A program made the position numbers and the translations under genes. Below, piece after piece: positions 18,963-36,890 of a DNA stretch of 64,000 nucleotides. The stretch covers positions 1,331,001 through 1,395,000 of the forward strand of contig NC_092520.1 in NCBI RefSeq assembly GCF_037038585.1. Reading direction: 5' to 3'. The stretch is from Patagioenas fasciata (Eukaryota > Chordata > Aves > Columbiformes > Columbidae). A model generated the notes under the pieces. That model worked only from the letters and a program-made list of their open reading frames with translations, was not told the DNA's origin and ran no database searches. Position 1 is the first letter of the stretch; each line of letters opens with the position of its first letter.

Positions 18963-19432
18963 TGTTACAGTCCAGTCTGGGAAACCCAAATCCAGAAAGA
19001 GTCATGAATGATACCCAGCGTAAGGTTAAGACACAAATGAAGTCACATGGCTCTTAATTAAGGAAATTACTGAAGACTGGGTTGTCTGTATTTTACAGTA
19101 AGAAAATAGCAATAGGACAGGGAGAAGCAGACAGGAAAGGAGGAAGCCTTGCAAGCAGTGGGGATAGATTTGCAAGAGATACTCACCACCATGGATGGAT
19201 CCAGCGGTGTTTTCTCTCTGCTAGTTGGGGCAGTGCGTCTGATGAAGGCAGCTCGTTCATCACTCACAAAACGGTCACCCCTTACGTGCCAGAGAGTACA
19301 CACTTCACACCTGCCAGTGGTGGGGGTCTCCGGGTCGGACGTGTGTGTTACTGCGTGGTCGTAGTCTTTTATAAGGCAGAGACAGGAGCAAACAAATTTG
19401 GAGACATTTAACTTAAAATGTGGTCCCTGACA
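18963..19432 (-). mobile_element. LTR, TGTCAGGGACC...TGTAACA
   Basis: On the minus strand it begins TGTCAGGGACCACATTTTAAG and ends CTGTAACA. Copies in plus orientation lie at 22640-23340 and 40622-41290, where AATAAA precedes a shared GTTCC...TTAATTAA block. No clear target-site duplication was seen. Confidence 0.7.
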
Positions 19433-20404
19433 CCACCCTGTGGCTCAAAGCTTGTTGCTTCTTTGTTCATGGTGGCAGGAAAGTAGCGAAAACAAGTAAG
19501 TATGGAAAAGAGCGTAATTTTATACAGTCGGTATAACTGTGGATTCAGGCTTAGCCTGGTATAACATCACCCTGCGGTGAAGGGGCTATAAATTGCATAT
19601 TTCAAACAGTGAATTAAACAGGCAAGGAGTCACAACAATACAATACCACATAACGTACAAAAAAGAATGTGTTTAACCCGTGGGATATCTGGAAGGCAAG
19701 AGAAGCAATCAGCTTCCCAACTCTCCTAGGTTTGGACAGGAACATGGGCTAGCTTTCGTATTCCCACGGTGATTTACTTAAGAACTTCACAATTGTCATT
19801 GATCATTAGCAACAATTAGAATCATTTAGTTTACTGCAGACCTCCCTCTCTTCGATTAACAGATAATCGAGAACCATGCCATGCTGGAAAATCTCTGTTG
19901 GCATCCACGTGGCTTGATGCGCTAACAGATCAAGAGCACAGGTGGTCTCATTGGTAATAATTACCAGGATGGTTTTAACCAGATAATATGGTTTAAGTGA
20001 TAGACAGGTTCTCCAGCACCACTGATCCATTTATTCTGGTTCCAAGTTGCTAGCCTGACCCATTCACTCAAAGGGGTCTTTGACGGGGACCCCTTTCTAT
20101 AGCCTGGTCAGGTCTGGCTGTGGGCATCACAACACAGTCCAGAAGCTTTGCAGCTACTTTGGGCACCTTCATTGTTAAGGATCCTGTAAACTGACCAAGG
20201 GTCCCACCCCTCCTGCCCCATCAGCTGTGGAGGTGAAGTCACCCTGCCCTGGGGTAGGGGAGGATGTGATTATCAGCACCTTGGTACCACCCTGGGTGTG
20301 TATGTGGGGACAGGCACAGTGTTTGCAAAAAGGTGTTAAAGAGCCATCAACTGCCCCATTGCAGGCTCTGGATCTCAGGGGGATGTGCAACTTCCACACT
20401 GTAT
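19433..20404. other. Repeat-derived spacer
   Basis: The first 300 bp are the reverse complement of 22370-22640, part of the inverted repeat arms. The remainder (19,740-20,404) is AT-rich, without a gene or repeat I can name. Confidence 0.5.
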
Positions 20405-20738
20405 TTAAAGGAGGCTGATAAGACAGATGGGGACAGACCTTCGAGCAGGGCCTGTTGCAGTAGGACAAGGGGTGATGGTTTCAAACTAAAGGAGGGAGAT
20501 TCAGGTTCAGACATGAGGAATAGTTTTTTTACAATGAGGATGGTAAAGCAGTGGAAGAGGTTGCCTGGAGAGGTGATGGATGTGCTGTCGCTGGAGACAT
20601 CCCAGGCCAGGCTGGACGGGGCTCTGAGCAACCTGAGCTAGTGAAGATGTCCCTGTCATGGCAGGGGTTGGATTGGATGATCTTTGAAGGTCCCTTCCAA
20701 CCCAGACCCTTCTGTGATTCTATGATTCTATGGATGAG
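20405..20738 (+). repeat. CR1 LINE 3' end
   Basis: CR1 tail with the characteristic GGTCCCTTCCAACCC and terminal TTCTGTGATTCTATGATTCT. Confidence 0.9.
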
Positions 20739-20869
20739 GTGCTTTTGCCAAATGGAGCTGCCAGGGAGCCCCATGCAGTTGGTGTCCTCAGAGCAGCAGG
20801 TCTGCAGTGCAAGACTGCCCTCCTTAGTCTGGGATGCTGTGTAAGGAATTCTCTTCGAGGACTGAGACA

Positions 20870-21717
20870 CTTTGCTTTATTGCTGAGTGATTATATCTTC
20901 TGGGTACCCTTGAGAGTCCTCACTGCTTATGAGTGGGAAGATGTGCACTTTGAATCATCATTCCAGAGTTTGGGGATTGCTTGAGTTTGAATCACCTGTG
21001 TAGTAACTGAACTCCTCACGGGTATCCTAATCTGTGTTTTATAATGTTGGAGTGTTGAATAATTTTGGATAAACCCTGTTGCTATTTGGTGCTCCGCTAA
21101 GCAGTCCTAGTTAGAATAAAGTCGGTCAGGAACTTATCACCTGCCTACGTTATTTTTTGGGGCACCTCCATGACAAATGCTCATCCCTAGTAGCTGAGAT
21201 ACTGATCTGTACAGGTGGGGAGGGGAAGTTATCCTCGAATTGCTGGAATCTCGGGACGGTTTCTCAGCTGACCTGTCTGGTAGTTTCTCCACAGTGGAGA
21301 CACAGGCCTGTAGGATGTTGGGCAGCGTGCCTCTTCTCACAACAGTTGGCCAGGCAATTCACCCACTGTTTGTCCCTCACCTTCTATCCAGGACATTACT
21401 GCCAATGGGCTGACATACGGCAACGGTGCACTTCGTAGAAACTTCTGCCACAGCGGTTGTGTGCATTGGACTCCATCTGGATCTGTGGGTAGATGGATAC
21501 TTCTGGATATTTCACTCCATGGTGGTCCACTTCCCTGGATGACAGGCCACATCTCCCTTGAAGGGGTACATTTCCCACACACCTGACAGAAGTCACCTCC
21601 AGAGCCTGAGGGTTTGTGTCTTTTTCCCAGTCACCTTGTCAATGCCCCATTCCCAGATAGGGATCCCAGCTGCTCCGCTTCCCTACTCTCTAATTCCAGG
21701 ATACTGGCCCCGTTGTC
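20870..21717 (-). mobile_element. Decayed ERV fragment with gag-like frame
   Basis: The same block recurs at 29,936-32,035 (TGACAAATGCTCATCCC, GCTGAGATACTG, GACATTACTGCCAATGGGCT equivalents). A broken minus-strand frame at 21337-21582 contains SPLAVM-type wording also found in the second copy at 31569-31787. This suggests a retroviral gag remnant. Orientation and family are inferred. Confidence 0.45.
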
Positions 21718-21718
21718 A

Positions 21719-21860
21719 TAGACTCATAGAATGTCCTGCGTTGGAAGGGACCCACAAGGATCATTGAGTCCAACTCCTGTTCCTGCATAGGACAACCTCA
21801 AAATTCACACCATGTGTTTGAGAGCATCGTCCAAACGCTTCTTGAATATTGTCAGGGTTG
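21719..21860 (-). repeat. CR1 LINE 3' end
   Basis: Short CR1 terminus in reverse orientation (ATAGAATGTC...GGAAGGGACCCAC). A similar copy is at 32036-32170, also next to the gag-like block, so both were probably duplicated together. Confidence 0.8.
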
Positions 21861-22639
21861 GGTCCTGTTTGCAACAGAGCGATGTCACAAGATCACCTAA
21901 AGCAAATGTGACTTAACAGAGGAGAATTGGGTGAGAGTTGTTTAAGAGTGATTTATATGGGGACAGAAGATGTGAAAGGGTAGAGGGAGGCCCTCCCATC
22001 GAGTCACCAGGTTCAGAATGGAACCCCTCACTCTAAACTCCTTCTGAGAGAGAAGTCCTGGTGCAGCTGGGTCCCAGCTTAGTCCCAGACATGGTCAACA
22101 CTTAAAGACATAATGGGTAACAAGACAAAAGAAACGGAGTATATGAGTTTATAGCCACAGGATTATATGTGCTCACCTGATTGTTTATCTCACTTGGCTG
22201 GGATTTCCAAGTGTCATCATTCTGCATCTCAACCTGCTCACCTCCCCTCCAGGAGCCTGGTGCCAGGTCACTCCGAAGTCTGGATCCCAGGTCTCTTGAA
22301 GCCAACTGTCAGGCATCAAAGCTTATAGAAATAAAGCTAGCCCATGTTGCTGTTGGGGAGCAGATCCCTTCGCTTCCAGGTGCCCCGTGGGTTAAATGCA
22401 TTCTTTTTTATATGTTATGTGGTATTCTAATGTTGTTACTCCTTCCCTGTTTAATTCACTGTTTCAAATATGCAATTTATAGCCACTTCAGTTCACTTCA
22501 CTCATGGTGATGTTATACCAGGCTAAGCTTGAATCCACCGTTATACACACTGTATAAAATTACGCTCTTTTCAATACTCACCCATTTTTGCTACTTTCCT
22601 GCCACCGTGGACAAAAAAAATAACAACCCTTGAGACACG
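21861..22639. mobile_element. ERV-derived internal repeat
   Basis: AGAGTGATTTATA...GGAGGCCCTCCCAT... text that recurs at 32,190-32,530, 40,380-40,620 and 48,040-48,310, followed by the outer part of the inverted repeat arm from 22360. No intact frame. Confidence 0.5.
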
Positions 22640-23340
22640 GGATGGCGCCAGGGACCATATTTTAAGTTAAATGTATCAAAGTTTGTTTGATCCTGTCTCG
22701 GCTGTGAAAGGCCACGACATTTTCTGGACACTGCCTGGCTACAAGCCATGGAGAACCTGCCCAGCTCCAGGCAATAGGGGACTGGTCTGGCTACAAGCGA
22801 TCACCTTCCCCTGCCGAAGCACACGCAGTGCCACACGGGACCAGCGTGCTGGGACTGAGAACACGCGCAAAAGTGTGGACTGGGCAGTACATGCCCTGGA
22901 AACAACAGCCCAGAATAGCCCCAAAATGCCTTAGAAAAGACAACGCAGTAGCACTTGTGAACTGGAGACCCCACCACTGACAGGTGTTACATGTGTACCC
23001 CTCAGGGATGTAAGCGGTGGTCATTTTGTGAGTGATGAACGAGCTGCCTTCCTGAGATGCACCACCCCGCCTACTGGAGAGAAAACACCGCTGGATCCAT
23101 CCATGGTGGTGTCTCTTGCAAATCTATCCCCACTGCTCGCTAGGTTTCCTGTCTGCTTCTCCCTGTCCTATTGCTCTTTTCTTCCTGTAACATACAGACA
23201 ATCCATTTACAGAAGTGTTTAATAAAGTTCCATAATTAAGTGGCATTTGACTTCATTTGCGTCTTAATCTCACTCTGGGTACAGTTAATGAATTTCTTCG
23301 GCTTACAGCTTCCCAGACCAGACTGCAACAGCATTCTATG
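22640..23340 (+). mobile_element. LTR, plus-strand copy of the TGTCAGGGACC family
   Basis: Starts GCCAGGGACCATATTTTAAG (first bases altered) and ends near ACCAGACTGCAACA; AATAAA at about 23,221. Opposite orientation to 18963-19432 and same orientation as 40622-41290. Confidence 0.7.
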
Positions 23341-23389
23341 AGTTTATGGCCAAAGATGTGCCCATCCCATTATTTATATCATTTGATGT

Positions 23390-24235
23390 GCTGGTTTGAC
23401 TGAGAGCGAGTTGACTTTCTTCATGCAGTTAGAAACTTATTTCTTATAGCTAGCAGGGTTATTGTTTGAATTTAGTTTGAGAACAAGGAGATAGCACCCC
23501 AGGACACAGTTAATGTTCTTAATTGCTGTTGTCTGAGAGCCAAGGTCTCTGAGCTCTGTGCCCACAGTTGTGAGGCAGCTGGGAAGGGAAGCACAGATGG
23601 GACAGACCTTGACTGACACCCAGACTGACCAATAAGAATATTCCATGCCATTAGCATCACGCTTCAAATTTAAGGAGAGTCAGGATCTGATGATTGGCGG
23701 CAGAGTCAGGATGGAGTTGAGGCAGAATCGGGCCAGCCAGAGATGGAGACCCGTTCTGGTTCAGCTCCATTTTGGGGGAGTGCTGTCTGGGAGTTGCAGC
23801 AGTTCAGCCTTTTGCCATCCTGCCATGGTGCAGTGGCCTCACGGCCTTTTGTGGGGGACTACGGCGGGTCCGTGGATTCCCTGATGGGGCATATGGGAAC
23901 AGAGGTTGATCTTGGAGATATTAAAGTGTATCCATGAGAAAGAAGGGACCAAGAGAGTAACATTGATGATAGCAAAAATAGCCAATGATACGTTACTTTT
24001 GCAGCCTGTAACCAATAGCAAAAAGACACATGTTGATCAAACTATGTAAAAAAGCATTTGTGGCAATAGATGGAAACAGCTGTTTGTACATAAGAAGTTT
24101 GTCTGTCTCGTTTGTTCATCTCAACCACGACAGCCTTTCAGCCTTTTGTGAACATTGATGGTTTGTATCTGCTTTGTTTTGCTCAAGTAGACACAAGGTT
24201 GGTGAATGTGAGCAGAACTTTACAAGACACAGTCA
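23390..24235 (+). mobile_element. LTR, TGTGCTGGTTTGACTG family, interrupted
   Basis: Begins GTGCTGGTTTGACTGAGAG and matches the uninterrupted copy at 41343-41895. The difference is a 283-bp solo LTR inserted at 23850. Confidence 0.7.
23850..24132 (+). mobile_element. Solo LTR with perfect 6-bp target duplication
   Basis: A 283-bp element beginning TGTGGGGGAC and ending ACCACGACA, flanked by GCCTTT at 23844-23849 and 24133-24138. The uninterrupted host sequence is visible in the copies at 37,610 and 41,790. A 6-bp duplication is typical of alpha/betaretrovirus-like (class II) integration. Direct sequence evidence supports the insertion; the class is inference. Confidence 0.85.
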
Positions 24236-24242
24236 AAGATTT

Positions 24243-24765
24243 CAGACTGCATCTGGACTATTGTGTGCAGTTGTGGCCCCTCAGTTCCAGAAGGACAGGG
24301 AACTGCTGCAGAGAGTCCAGCGCAGCCACCAAGATGCTGAAGGGAGTGGAGCATCTCCCGTGTGAGGAAAGGCTGAGGGAGCTGGGGCTCTGGAGCTGGA
24401 CAAGAGGAGACTGAGGGGGGACCTCATTCACATTCATTAATATAGAAAGGGTGAGTGTCAGGAGGATGGAGCCAGGATCTTCTCGGTGACAACCAATGAT
24501 AAGACAAGGGGCAATGAGTATAAACAGGAACACAGGAGGTTCCATTTAAATTTGAGAAGAAACTTGTTCCTGGTGAGGGTGTCAGAGCCTGGCCCAGGCT
24601 GCCCAGGGAGGTTGTGGAGTCTCCTTCTCTGCAGACATTCAAACCCGCCTGGACCCCTTCCTGTGGAACCTCAGCTGGGTGTTCCTGCTCCATGGGGGGA
24701 TTGCACTGGATGAGCTTTCCAGGGCCCTTCAACCCCTGACATTCTGGGGTTCTGTAATTTCAGCA
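24243..24765 (+). repeat. CR1 LINE 3' end
   Basis: CR1 tail with the same wording as the reverse copies at 4871 and 7730, ending ATTCTGGGGTTCTGTAATT. Confidence 0.85.
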
Positions 24766-24869
24766 AATTCAGCTACTACGTGATGCAAAGTGGACAGCAT
24801 CCTAAAAATCACAAAATCTTCCATTTCTAACTGATAGATTCTATTTAAAATGTATTTATTTAAGGTAAA

Positions 24870-25321
24870 TACCTGATACAAACCTTCAATTGGGCTGATC
24901 CAGTGATCTGTGTAAAATCTCATGGGTTGAGATAAAGACAGTTTAATAGAAGTGGAAAGGAATAATGACAATGATGGTGATGTAAGAATATACAAAACAA
25001 TCACTGCACAACACAATCACTCACCACCTACTGACCCATCCCTGACCCACGGTCGCCCTATTCCCCTCCCCCCAGTTTCTATACTGGTCATGATACCATA
25101 TGGTAAGGAACAGCCCTTTGGCCACTTTGTTTCAGCTGTCCCGGCTGTGCCCCCTCCCAGCTGGCAGGGCACCAGAAGATGAAAAGTCCTTGACTGCTCA
25201 GCAACAACTCAAAACATCCAGGTATTAGCAACATTCTTCTCATTCTCAGTCCAGAACACAGCACTAAATTTGCACGGTTACTTGGAAGAAAATTTACTCT
25301 ATCCCAAACAAAACCAGGACA
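24870..25321 (-). mobile_element. LTR immediately 3' of ZNF-A
   Basis: On the minus strand it starts TGTCCTGGTTTTGTTTGGG at 25321, only 48 bp beyond the ZNF-A stop. It has a TATA-like GTATAGAAACTGG and ends with TCTATTAAACTGTCTTTATC, giving a minus-strand ATTAAA at 24942-24947. This order follows a common avian ERV LTR. Same orientation as ZNF-A, so its polyadenylation signal could end the ZNF-A transcript. The low-coordinate border is approximate. Confidence 0.75.
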
Positions 25322-25369
25322 TCCCCCCACAGCAGCCTCCAGCGCCCCACGGGCCCCTCAGCAGCAGAT

Positions 25370-28183
<2,814 letters not shown>

Positions 28184-28553
28184 TCATCAGTTGCTGAGCA
28201 GGGCCCCACTGGAACCAGGGGCTCTGGCAACCTGTGGGCAGCGCTGGGAGAATTCGGAGAATCCTGTGCCAGAGAAGGTCGGGGGAGAAGGGGCAGTCTC
28301 GGCACATCGGAGTGGCACAGCAGGGCGATCCGGGCACAGCAGGTCTCTAGGCAGGGGAACACCCCACCAGCTGTGCTGGATGAGAGGCAGCGCTGGCAGG
28401 TTTAGCAGCAGGTTTCCCCTGCTCCTGCCAGATATAGGCACCCATGCAACTTGGCCAGTCCCATGGCCATTTTGCCGTTGCTGCACCACAGCACTAACCA
28501 TGGCAATCCCAGCCCGTGGTGGCCACGAAGCCATAGCGGTGCCTGACCCCCAC

Positions 28554-28715
28554 CTTGCCACAGCAGCCTGGAGCCCGGCGCGTCGCTGCTCTCGGCAGGG
28601 AGATGGAGGCCCGTGCAGTTATTGATCTGGGAAGAGGGAGGCGGGATGCTCCGGATTCCACACGAGATGCCTGTCCTGTCACCAGCCGCACCAGCACAGC
28701 CAGGAGAGATGGTCC
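28554..28715 (-). other. Upstream exon of ZNF-A (162 nt)
   Basis: Flanked by CTTGCAG acceptor and GGCAAG/GTGGGG donor, exactly 162 nt as in the other three copies. It is open in phase 0 and would run straight into the KRAB exon ATG; an in-frame ATG pair (MTMLCLQG) lies just before the acceptor. It is either a 5' UTR exon or an N-terminal extension of about 60 residues. Splicing cannot be shown from the sequence. Confidence 0.65.
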
Positions 28716-28959
28716 CTGCAAGCACAACATTGTCATGAAGAAATCAGGGCCACAAGTTCACTCACCTGCCCACAGCTGCCTTCCCCGCACCCGGAGCCTT
28801 CACAGCTACTGGGAAAAGGACCGACCCAAAGAGCATCGCCCACCGACCCAGCCAGCTCGGGGCAAAACTTAGAAAAAGCCACAAGCAAAAAGGGGTATCG
28901 GAAGCTCCCGAGTACCCAAATCTTCCTCCGGTGCCCCACAAGGGCAGCAGGAAGATGAG

Positions 28960-29434
28960 CGGGGGTGTCCCGGGGGTCTGAGCACCCGGCCCGGCCCCAG
29001 CCCAGCCCTTCCCAGCGCCGGGGCCGCCAGGGCCGGATCCAGGGGGCCCGGGCGGCTGGGACACGGAGCAGCGTGTCCGCGTTGCACGGGGGCCACGGGG
29101 CGAGCCGGGGAAAGGCCGGAGCGCCGGGGGGAGCCGGGCCCTAAGGGGAGTCCGGGGGGGTCCGGCAGGGCTGGGGGGCGGCCGGCGGAGGGGAGAGCAC
29201 GGGAGAGGCCGTCGGGGCCGGGGTCCCCTCCCGGGGCCGCCCGCCGCCCCTACCTGCGCCGGGGCCGCGCCGCCAGCCCGGCACGGACAAAGGCGGCGCC
29301 GGGAGCCGCCGGCAGCGTCAGCCCGGGAGGGCCGCCCGCCGCCGGTGCAGCACGGGAGGTGTAGTCCTGCCGCTCCGCCCCGCTCGGCTCGGGGGGGCGG
29401 GCACCGGCAGCACCGCTGTGTCCTTGCGGCCCCT
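28960..29434 (-). promoter_or_regulatory. CpG-island promoter of ZNF-A
   Basis: Very GC- and CpG-rich block with a CGCAG/GTAGGG donor at 29253-29254 on the minus strand, giving a non-coding first exon. Over about 450 bp it is nearly identical to 46780-47254 and, inverted, to 60950-61380. Homology stops abruptly at 29434. Confidence 0.75.
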
Positions 29435-29654
29435 GTGTTTCCTCCTTATCTCTGGGACTGGTCTTCTAGGTCCCCTCGTCACCACTGAGCCACGTCGAGA
29501 TAAGTGCACAGTATGCAGTCTGGAATTCCAGCGAGCCTGGTCCTCATGCTATGTTCGGCCATTCACGCTGAAATAGTTTGTTCAAACAAAAGAATACAGC
29601 TTAAAAAATAGAATACAATTAAAATGTTGAGTTTGATTAAAGTTATTCTGCATC

Positions 29655-29935
29655 AGTGGGCTGGACAAGTGGGCTGAGAGGAACCTCATGAAGTCCAACA
29701 AGTGCAGAGTCCTGTCCTGGGGAGGAACCAGCGCAGGCACCACCCGGCTGGAAGGCAGCTCGGCAGAGAAGGTCCATGAGCACGTTGGCCATGAGCAGAG
29801 GTGCCCTGGGCTGCATCAGGAGGAGCGTGGCCAGCAGGCCGAGGGAGGGGATCCTCAGCTGGGAGAGCTGGGGTGTTCACCTGGAGAAGAGCCGGCTCAG
29901 GGGGATCAGCCACGTCCAGCAACACCTGGGTACCC
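29655..29935 (+). repeat. CR1 LINE 3' region
   Basis: GAGAGGAACCTCATGAAGTC and following text, CR1 3' region; inverse copy at 52935-53215. Confidence 0.75.
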
Positions 29936-32035
29936 TTGGGTGTCCTCTCTTCTTATGAGTGGGAGATGCATATTTTGAAAGCATCATTATAGACTTTGGG
30001 GATCGCTTGACTATGAATCGGCCATGTAGTAACTGAACTCCCAAAGGGTGTCCAAATCTGTGTTTTATAAAGTTGTTGGAGTGCTGAATAATTTTGGATA
30101 AACCCCATTTCTAGTTGGTTCTGCACTAACAGTTTCAACTAGAATAAATCCTGTTAGGAGCTTATCGCTTGTCGAAATTGATTTTGTGGGCGCCTCCATG
30201 ACAAATGCTCATCCCCAATAGCTGAGATACTGGTCTGTACAGGTGGGGAGGAGAAGTTATCCTTGAATTGCTGGAATCTCAGGACAGTTTCTCAGCTGAC
30301 CTGTCTGGCACTTTCTCCACAGTGGACACATTGTCACACCCCACCCAGAGGTGCTGAGTGGGGGGAGAGGCGACTCGCTTCGTGGGTCACCTTGGTTGGA
30401 AAAGAGTATACACAATACTTAAGGTCCGTAAACATAAGGCTTTTATTTTGCAGCTTGGCCCTATTGGAAAATTATTTGATGGCTGAGGGATTTATGTGAT
30501 TTAAGTTCAACCAGTAAGCATAAAAAGTTTGCAGCACATGTGGGGCTGGTAAATCTTACGTTAATATATTACTTATAAAAAGGTAAGCAAAAGAATACAG
30601 GAAAGAAAGAAGACAGAGAGATGTCGCCATCCTTATTGAAGAGAAACCGCCAAATTAATGTATACTGTGATTAAGTTACAAAGGTTGTACCCATCATTAA
30701 CCAACTGACAGGAGATGAATGCTTTCTGACCACCTACAAAACCAGGTGATATTTTTTAAGTTTTAGAACCTTCTGCATGACAAGAAGGAGACAGAAGATG
30801 AAGTGCTACATTGTTTAGAAGCAGAGTGCTTAGTTCATATTTAATCAATAATTAATAGATTTATTTTAAGTAAGAAACTAAACAATTATAACTAACATCA
30901 TCAATTATTTCTTAGTATATTGTAGGTAAAAATTTTCAAAAATTGTAATCCATGTATAATAATTATGTGAATATAAGCAGCGCAAGAGCACCCAGTCTTT
31001 GGAGCGCTTATGGAGGATGATCCCCAGCATTCCCCAGCGCTGATAAAATAAAGAATGCCACTTAACAGTATGATTGACTCTGCTGTTCTGTTTATTTCTC
31101 CGTTTCATTACGGCTGTGCTTTGTGTATGATGTGGTTCATACTCTGTGATCCAGTTGCGTGCAGCGTCCTCCGGTGTCTTGTTCGGTTCCTGCGGTGAGA
31201 CTGGTGGGTCATCCTCAGGATGGGGGTGGGCAACCAGTGCTGGCACAGCTGGGCTTTTTACAAACCTGTGCATTGCCTGCTTGCATAACCTTTGTCTTTT
31301 GCATAGGCATCACTGGCGAGTGATTGTGAAAGATGGAAGAGTCCTGAAGGCTCTCAGGCCTCGGGTTCTTGGCAGCCTGGGTGCCCTTCAACACAGCCCC
31401 CACCTCCTGCATCAGCCAGCTGGCCTTTGCCTGTGGCTCGTTAGCTTGTCGTTGAGATGTAAATTGCAATTCACCTTATCATGAATTGTCCCATCTCCTG
31501 CTACTAGGGATGTCCCATGCCCTGGGGCTGGATGTTGCAGAATTGATTTTGCCACAGCGGCTGAGACTCTACCCTTTCAGTCTCTGACAGGCACAGGCCA
31601 GTAGGAAAGAAGACAGAGCTCCTTTGTCTGGCTGGAGTTGGCCAGCCAATTCATCCACCGTCTTACCCTCACTGTCTTTACAGAACATTACTGCCAATGG
31701 GCTGGCATATGAGGACAGTGCACTCCGTAGAAACTCCTGCCACGTGGCTTCTGTGCATTGGACTTCACCTGGACCTTTTGGAATCATTATAAATCACCTC
31801 CAGCACAGCTAATTCCCGAAAGCACTGGATACTTCTCTCCAAGGTGGTCCACGTGCCTGGATGACAGATCACATCTCCCTTGCCTTCATTTCCCACACAC
31901 CTGACAGAAGTCACCTCCAGAGCCTGAGGGTTTGTGTCTTTTTCCCAGTCACCTTGTCAATGCCCCATTCCCAGACAGGGATCCCAGCTGCTCCACTTCC
32001 CTACCCTCTAATTCCAGGATACTGGCCCCGTTGTC
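29936..32035 (-). mobile_element. Decayed ERV: LTR-like block and gag-like frames
   Basis: First 400 bp duplicate 20890-21300; the last 450 bp duplicate 21340-21717. Between them, an open minus-strand frame (30905-31273) and fragments at 31215-31469 and 31569-31787 look like pieces of a retroviral gag rich in proline and charged residues. No intact domain, so assignment is tentative. The AT-rich stretch 30,400-30,900 shows nothing else. Confidence 0.45.
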
Positions 32036-32170
32036 ATAGACTCCTAGAATGTCTGGGGTTGGAAAGGACCCACAAGGACCATTGGTCCAACTCCTATCCT
32101 GGCATAGGATAACCCCAGAAATCCCACCATGTGTCTGAGAGCATCGTCCAAACTCTTCTTGAATATTGTC
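32036..32170 (-). repeat. CR1 LINE 3' end
   Basis: Short reverse CR1 terminus (TCCTAGAATGTC...GGAAAGGACCCAC), twin of 21719-21860. Confidence 0.8.
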
Positions 32171-33209
32171 AGGGTTGGGTTGTGCTTGCAACAGTGCTTA
32201 GATCACTTAAGGCAAAGTGTGACTTAACAGAGTTCGATGTCAAGGTTCACTCCGGTACTTCCTGCATGGGGGAAATATGCCAAGGAGAATCAGGTGAGAG
32301 TTGGTTTAGAGTGATTTATACAGGGACAGGAGATGTGAAAGGGTAGGGGGAGGCCCTCCTGTTGGGTCACCAGGTTCAGAATGGAACCCCTTGCCCTCCA
32401 AACTCCTTCTCAGAGAGGAGTCCGGGTGCTGATGGATCCAAACTTAGATCCAGATTTGATCAACCATTCATCTCTAAAAGATGAAGAAGGTAAGGGAAAG
32501 CAGGTAAGGGATTCTATGAATTTACAGCCAATGGATTATACATGCTCACCTGATTCTCTACATCGCTTGCCTTGAGTTTCAAAGTTGCATCATTCAGCAT
32601 CTCAACCTGCTCACCTCCCCTCCAGGGCCTGGTGCCAGGTCACTCCAAAGTCTGGATCCGAGGTCTCTTGAAGCAACCTCTGAGGCATCAAAACTCATAG
32701 AAATAAACAATTCAATGGAGTGGTCCGTCAGAAGGGTCGGTGGGAGCTGGGTGCTTTCACAGAGCTGCCGAGCCCAGCATAGAAGTCTCTGGTTAATTAT
32801 ACCCTCGCAGAATATTTACTTGACACTCATGATGGTTCAGTCCAATAGTAATATTTGAGTCTGGGGTCTTCTTGGCTTTCATTGGATCCTTATCTTGTTT
32901 TGCTGCAAACTTTGTTGATAGTCCGTAGCTGCTTCGTACTGGCCTTCAAGACGTTATTTGGCTCAAGTAGGTCCTGGTTTGCTCGATAAGGTACAAAACA
33001 GGCCTTATCGTGCAGGTTGATGGTTTGTAGCTGCTTCCTTTTGCTCAAGTAGACACAAGTTCAGAGAATGTGGGCAGAACTTTACAACACCCAGTTTAAG
33101 ATTTCAACAAATTTAGCTACAAAGCAACTCGAAGCAAACAATATAATTAAAATCACACAACCTTATGTTCTAAGTGATGCATTCTATTTAAAATATATTT
33201 ATTTAAGCT
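32171..33209. mobile_element. ERV-derived internal and flanking repeats
   Basis: 32190-32530 repeats the AGAGTGATTTATA...GGAGGCCCTCC block seen at 21,890, 40,390 and 48,070. 32,950-33,209 resembles the flank that lies before each ZNF-associated LTR (ACTTTACAACACC...TTTAGCTAC). No gene. Confidence 0.5.
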
Positions 33210-33659
33210 AAATAATACACATCAAACTTAAATTTGATTCATCCAGTGATGTAAAACTCCTGGGATGTGACAAAGACAGCTTAATAGGATACAAGACGAG
33301 GGGAATAATGAAAATGATGATAAGGTAAGAACATACAAAACAAACCCTGCACAACACAGTTGCTCACCACCCACTGACGGGTGGCCAGTGTGTCCCAAGC
33401 CATGGTGACCCCGGCCAGCTCCCCAAATTTCTGTACTGACCATGATGTCAGATGGTAAGGAACAGCCCTTTGGCCACTTTGTTTCAGCTGTCCCCGCTGT
33501 GCCCCCTCCCAGCTGGCAGGGCACCAGAACCTGAGAAGTCTTGTTCAGCAAGGACTAAAACATCCAGGTATTAGCAACATTATTCTCATCCTCAATCCAA
33601 ACCACTAAACCAGCTACTGGGAAGAAAATTTACCCAGTCAAAACAAACCCCACAGGACA
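33210..33659 (-). mobile_element. LTR immediately 3' of ZNF-B
   Basis: Same family and orientation as 24870-25321; on the minus strand it starts TGTCCTGTGGGGTTTG at 33659, 58 bp past the ZNF-B stop. The LTR polyadenylation hexamer is altered here (ATTAAG in place of ATTAAA). Confidence 0.75.
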
Positions 33660-33717
33660 TCCCCCCACAGCCACCCCACAGCAGCCCCCAGACCCCACAG
33701 GCCCCTCAGCAGCAGAT

Positions 33718-36458
<2,741 letters not shown>

Positions 36459-36804
36459 GATGGGATGAGGGATGAGTTAACTCTGAACGCGACACACGCC
36501 CTGACTCAACAGATGAGATCAGGTGTGAGTTAACTCTGGGTAATTCTGTGCGGCAAGGCGAAGTGAATGACAGACAATCACTCCAGGGGTCCAATTATGA
36601 ATTTACTATAAGCACATGGTGGTACACAAATTACAGCAATCAGTGACTTGGCAAAAGTATGCTATAGTACCACAAAACTTATCAATACATTGACAGCAAA
36701 ACCCTTCTAAAAGCAATGGATTGGCAACAATTAGTAACTGTAATGCAAAACTTAACGAGACTTTAGCAGCAGAACTTACAATGGTATTACTTTATATGTT
36801 TAAG

Positions 36805-36890
36805 AAAAAGGAAAAGAGAGAAAGAAGAGGCAAACTAAGATATCAGAAAGAGAAAGGGAGAGAGAGAGAGACAGAAAGGGAGAGCAAGAT
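36805..36890. repeat. Purine-rich (GA) tract
   Basis: Mostly A/G with several GAGAGAGA runs; no coding support. Confidence 0.8.
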
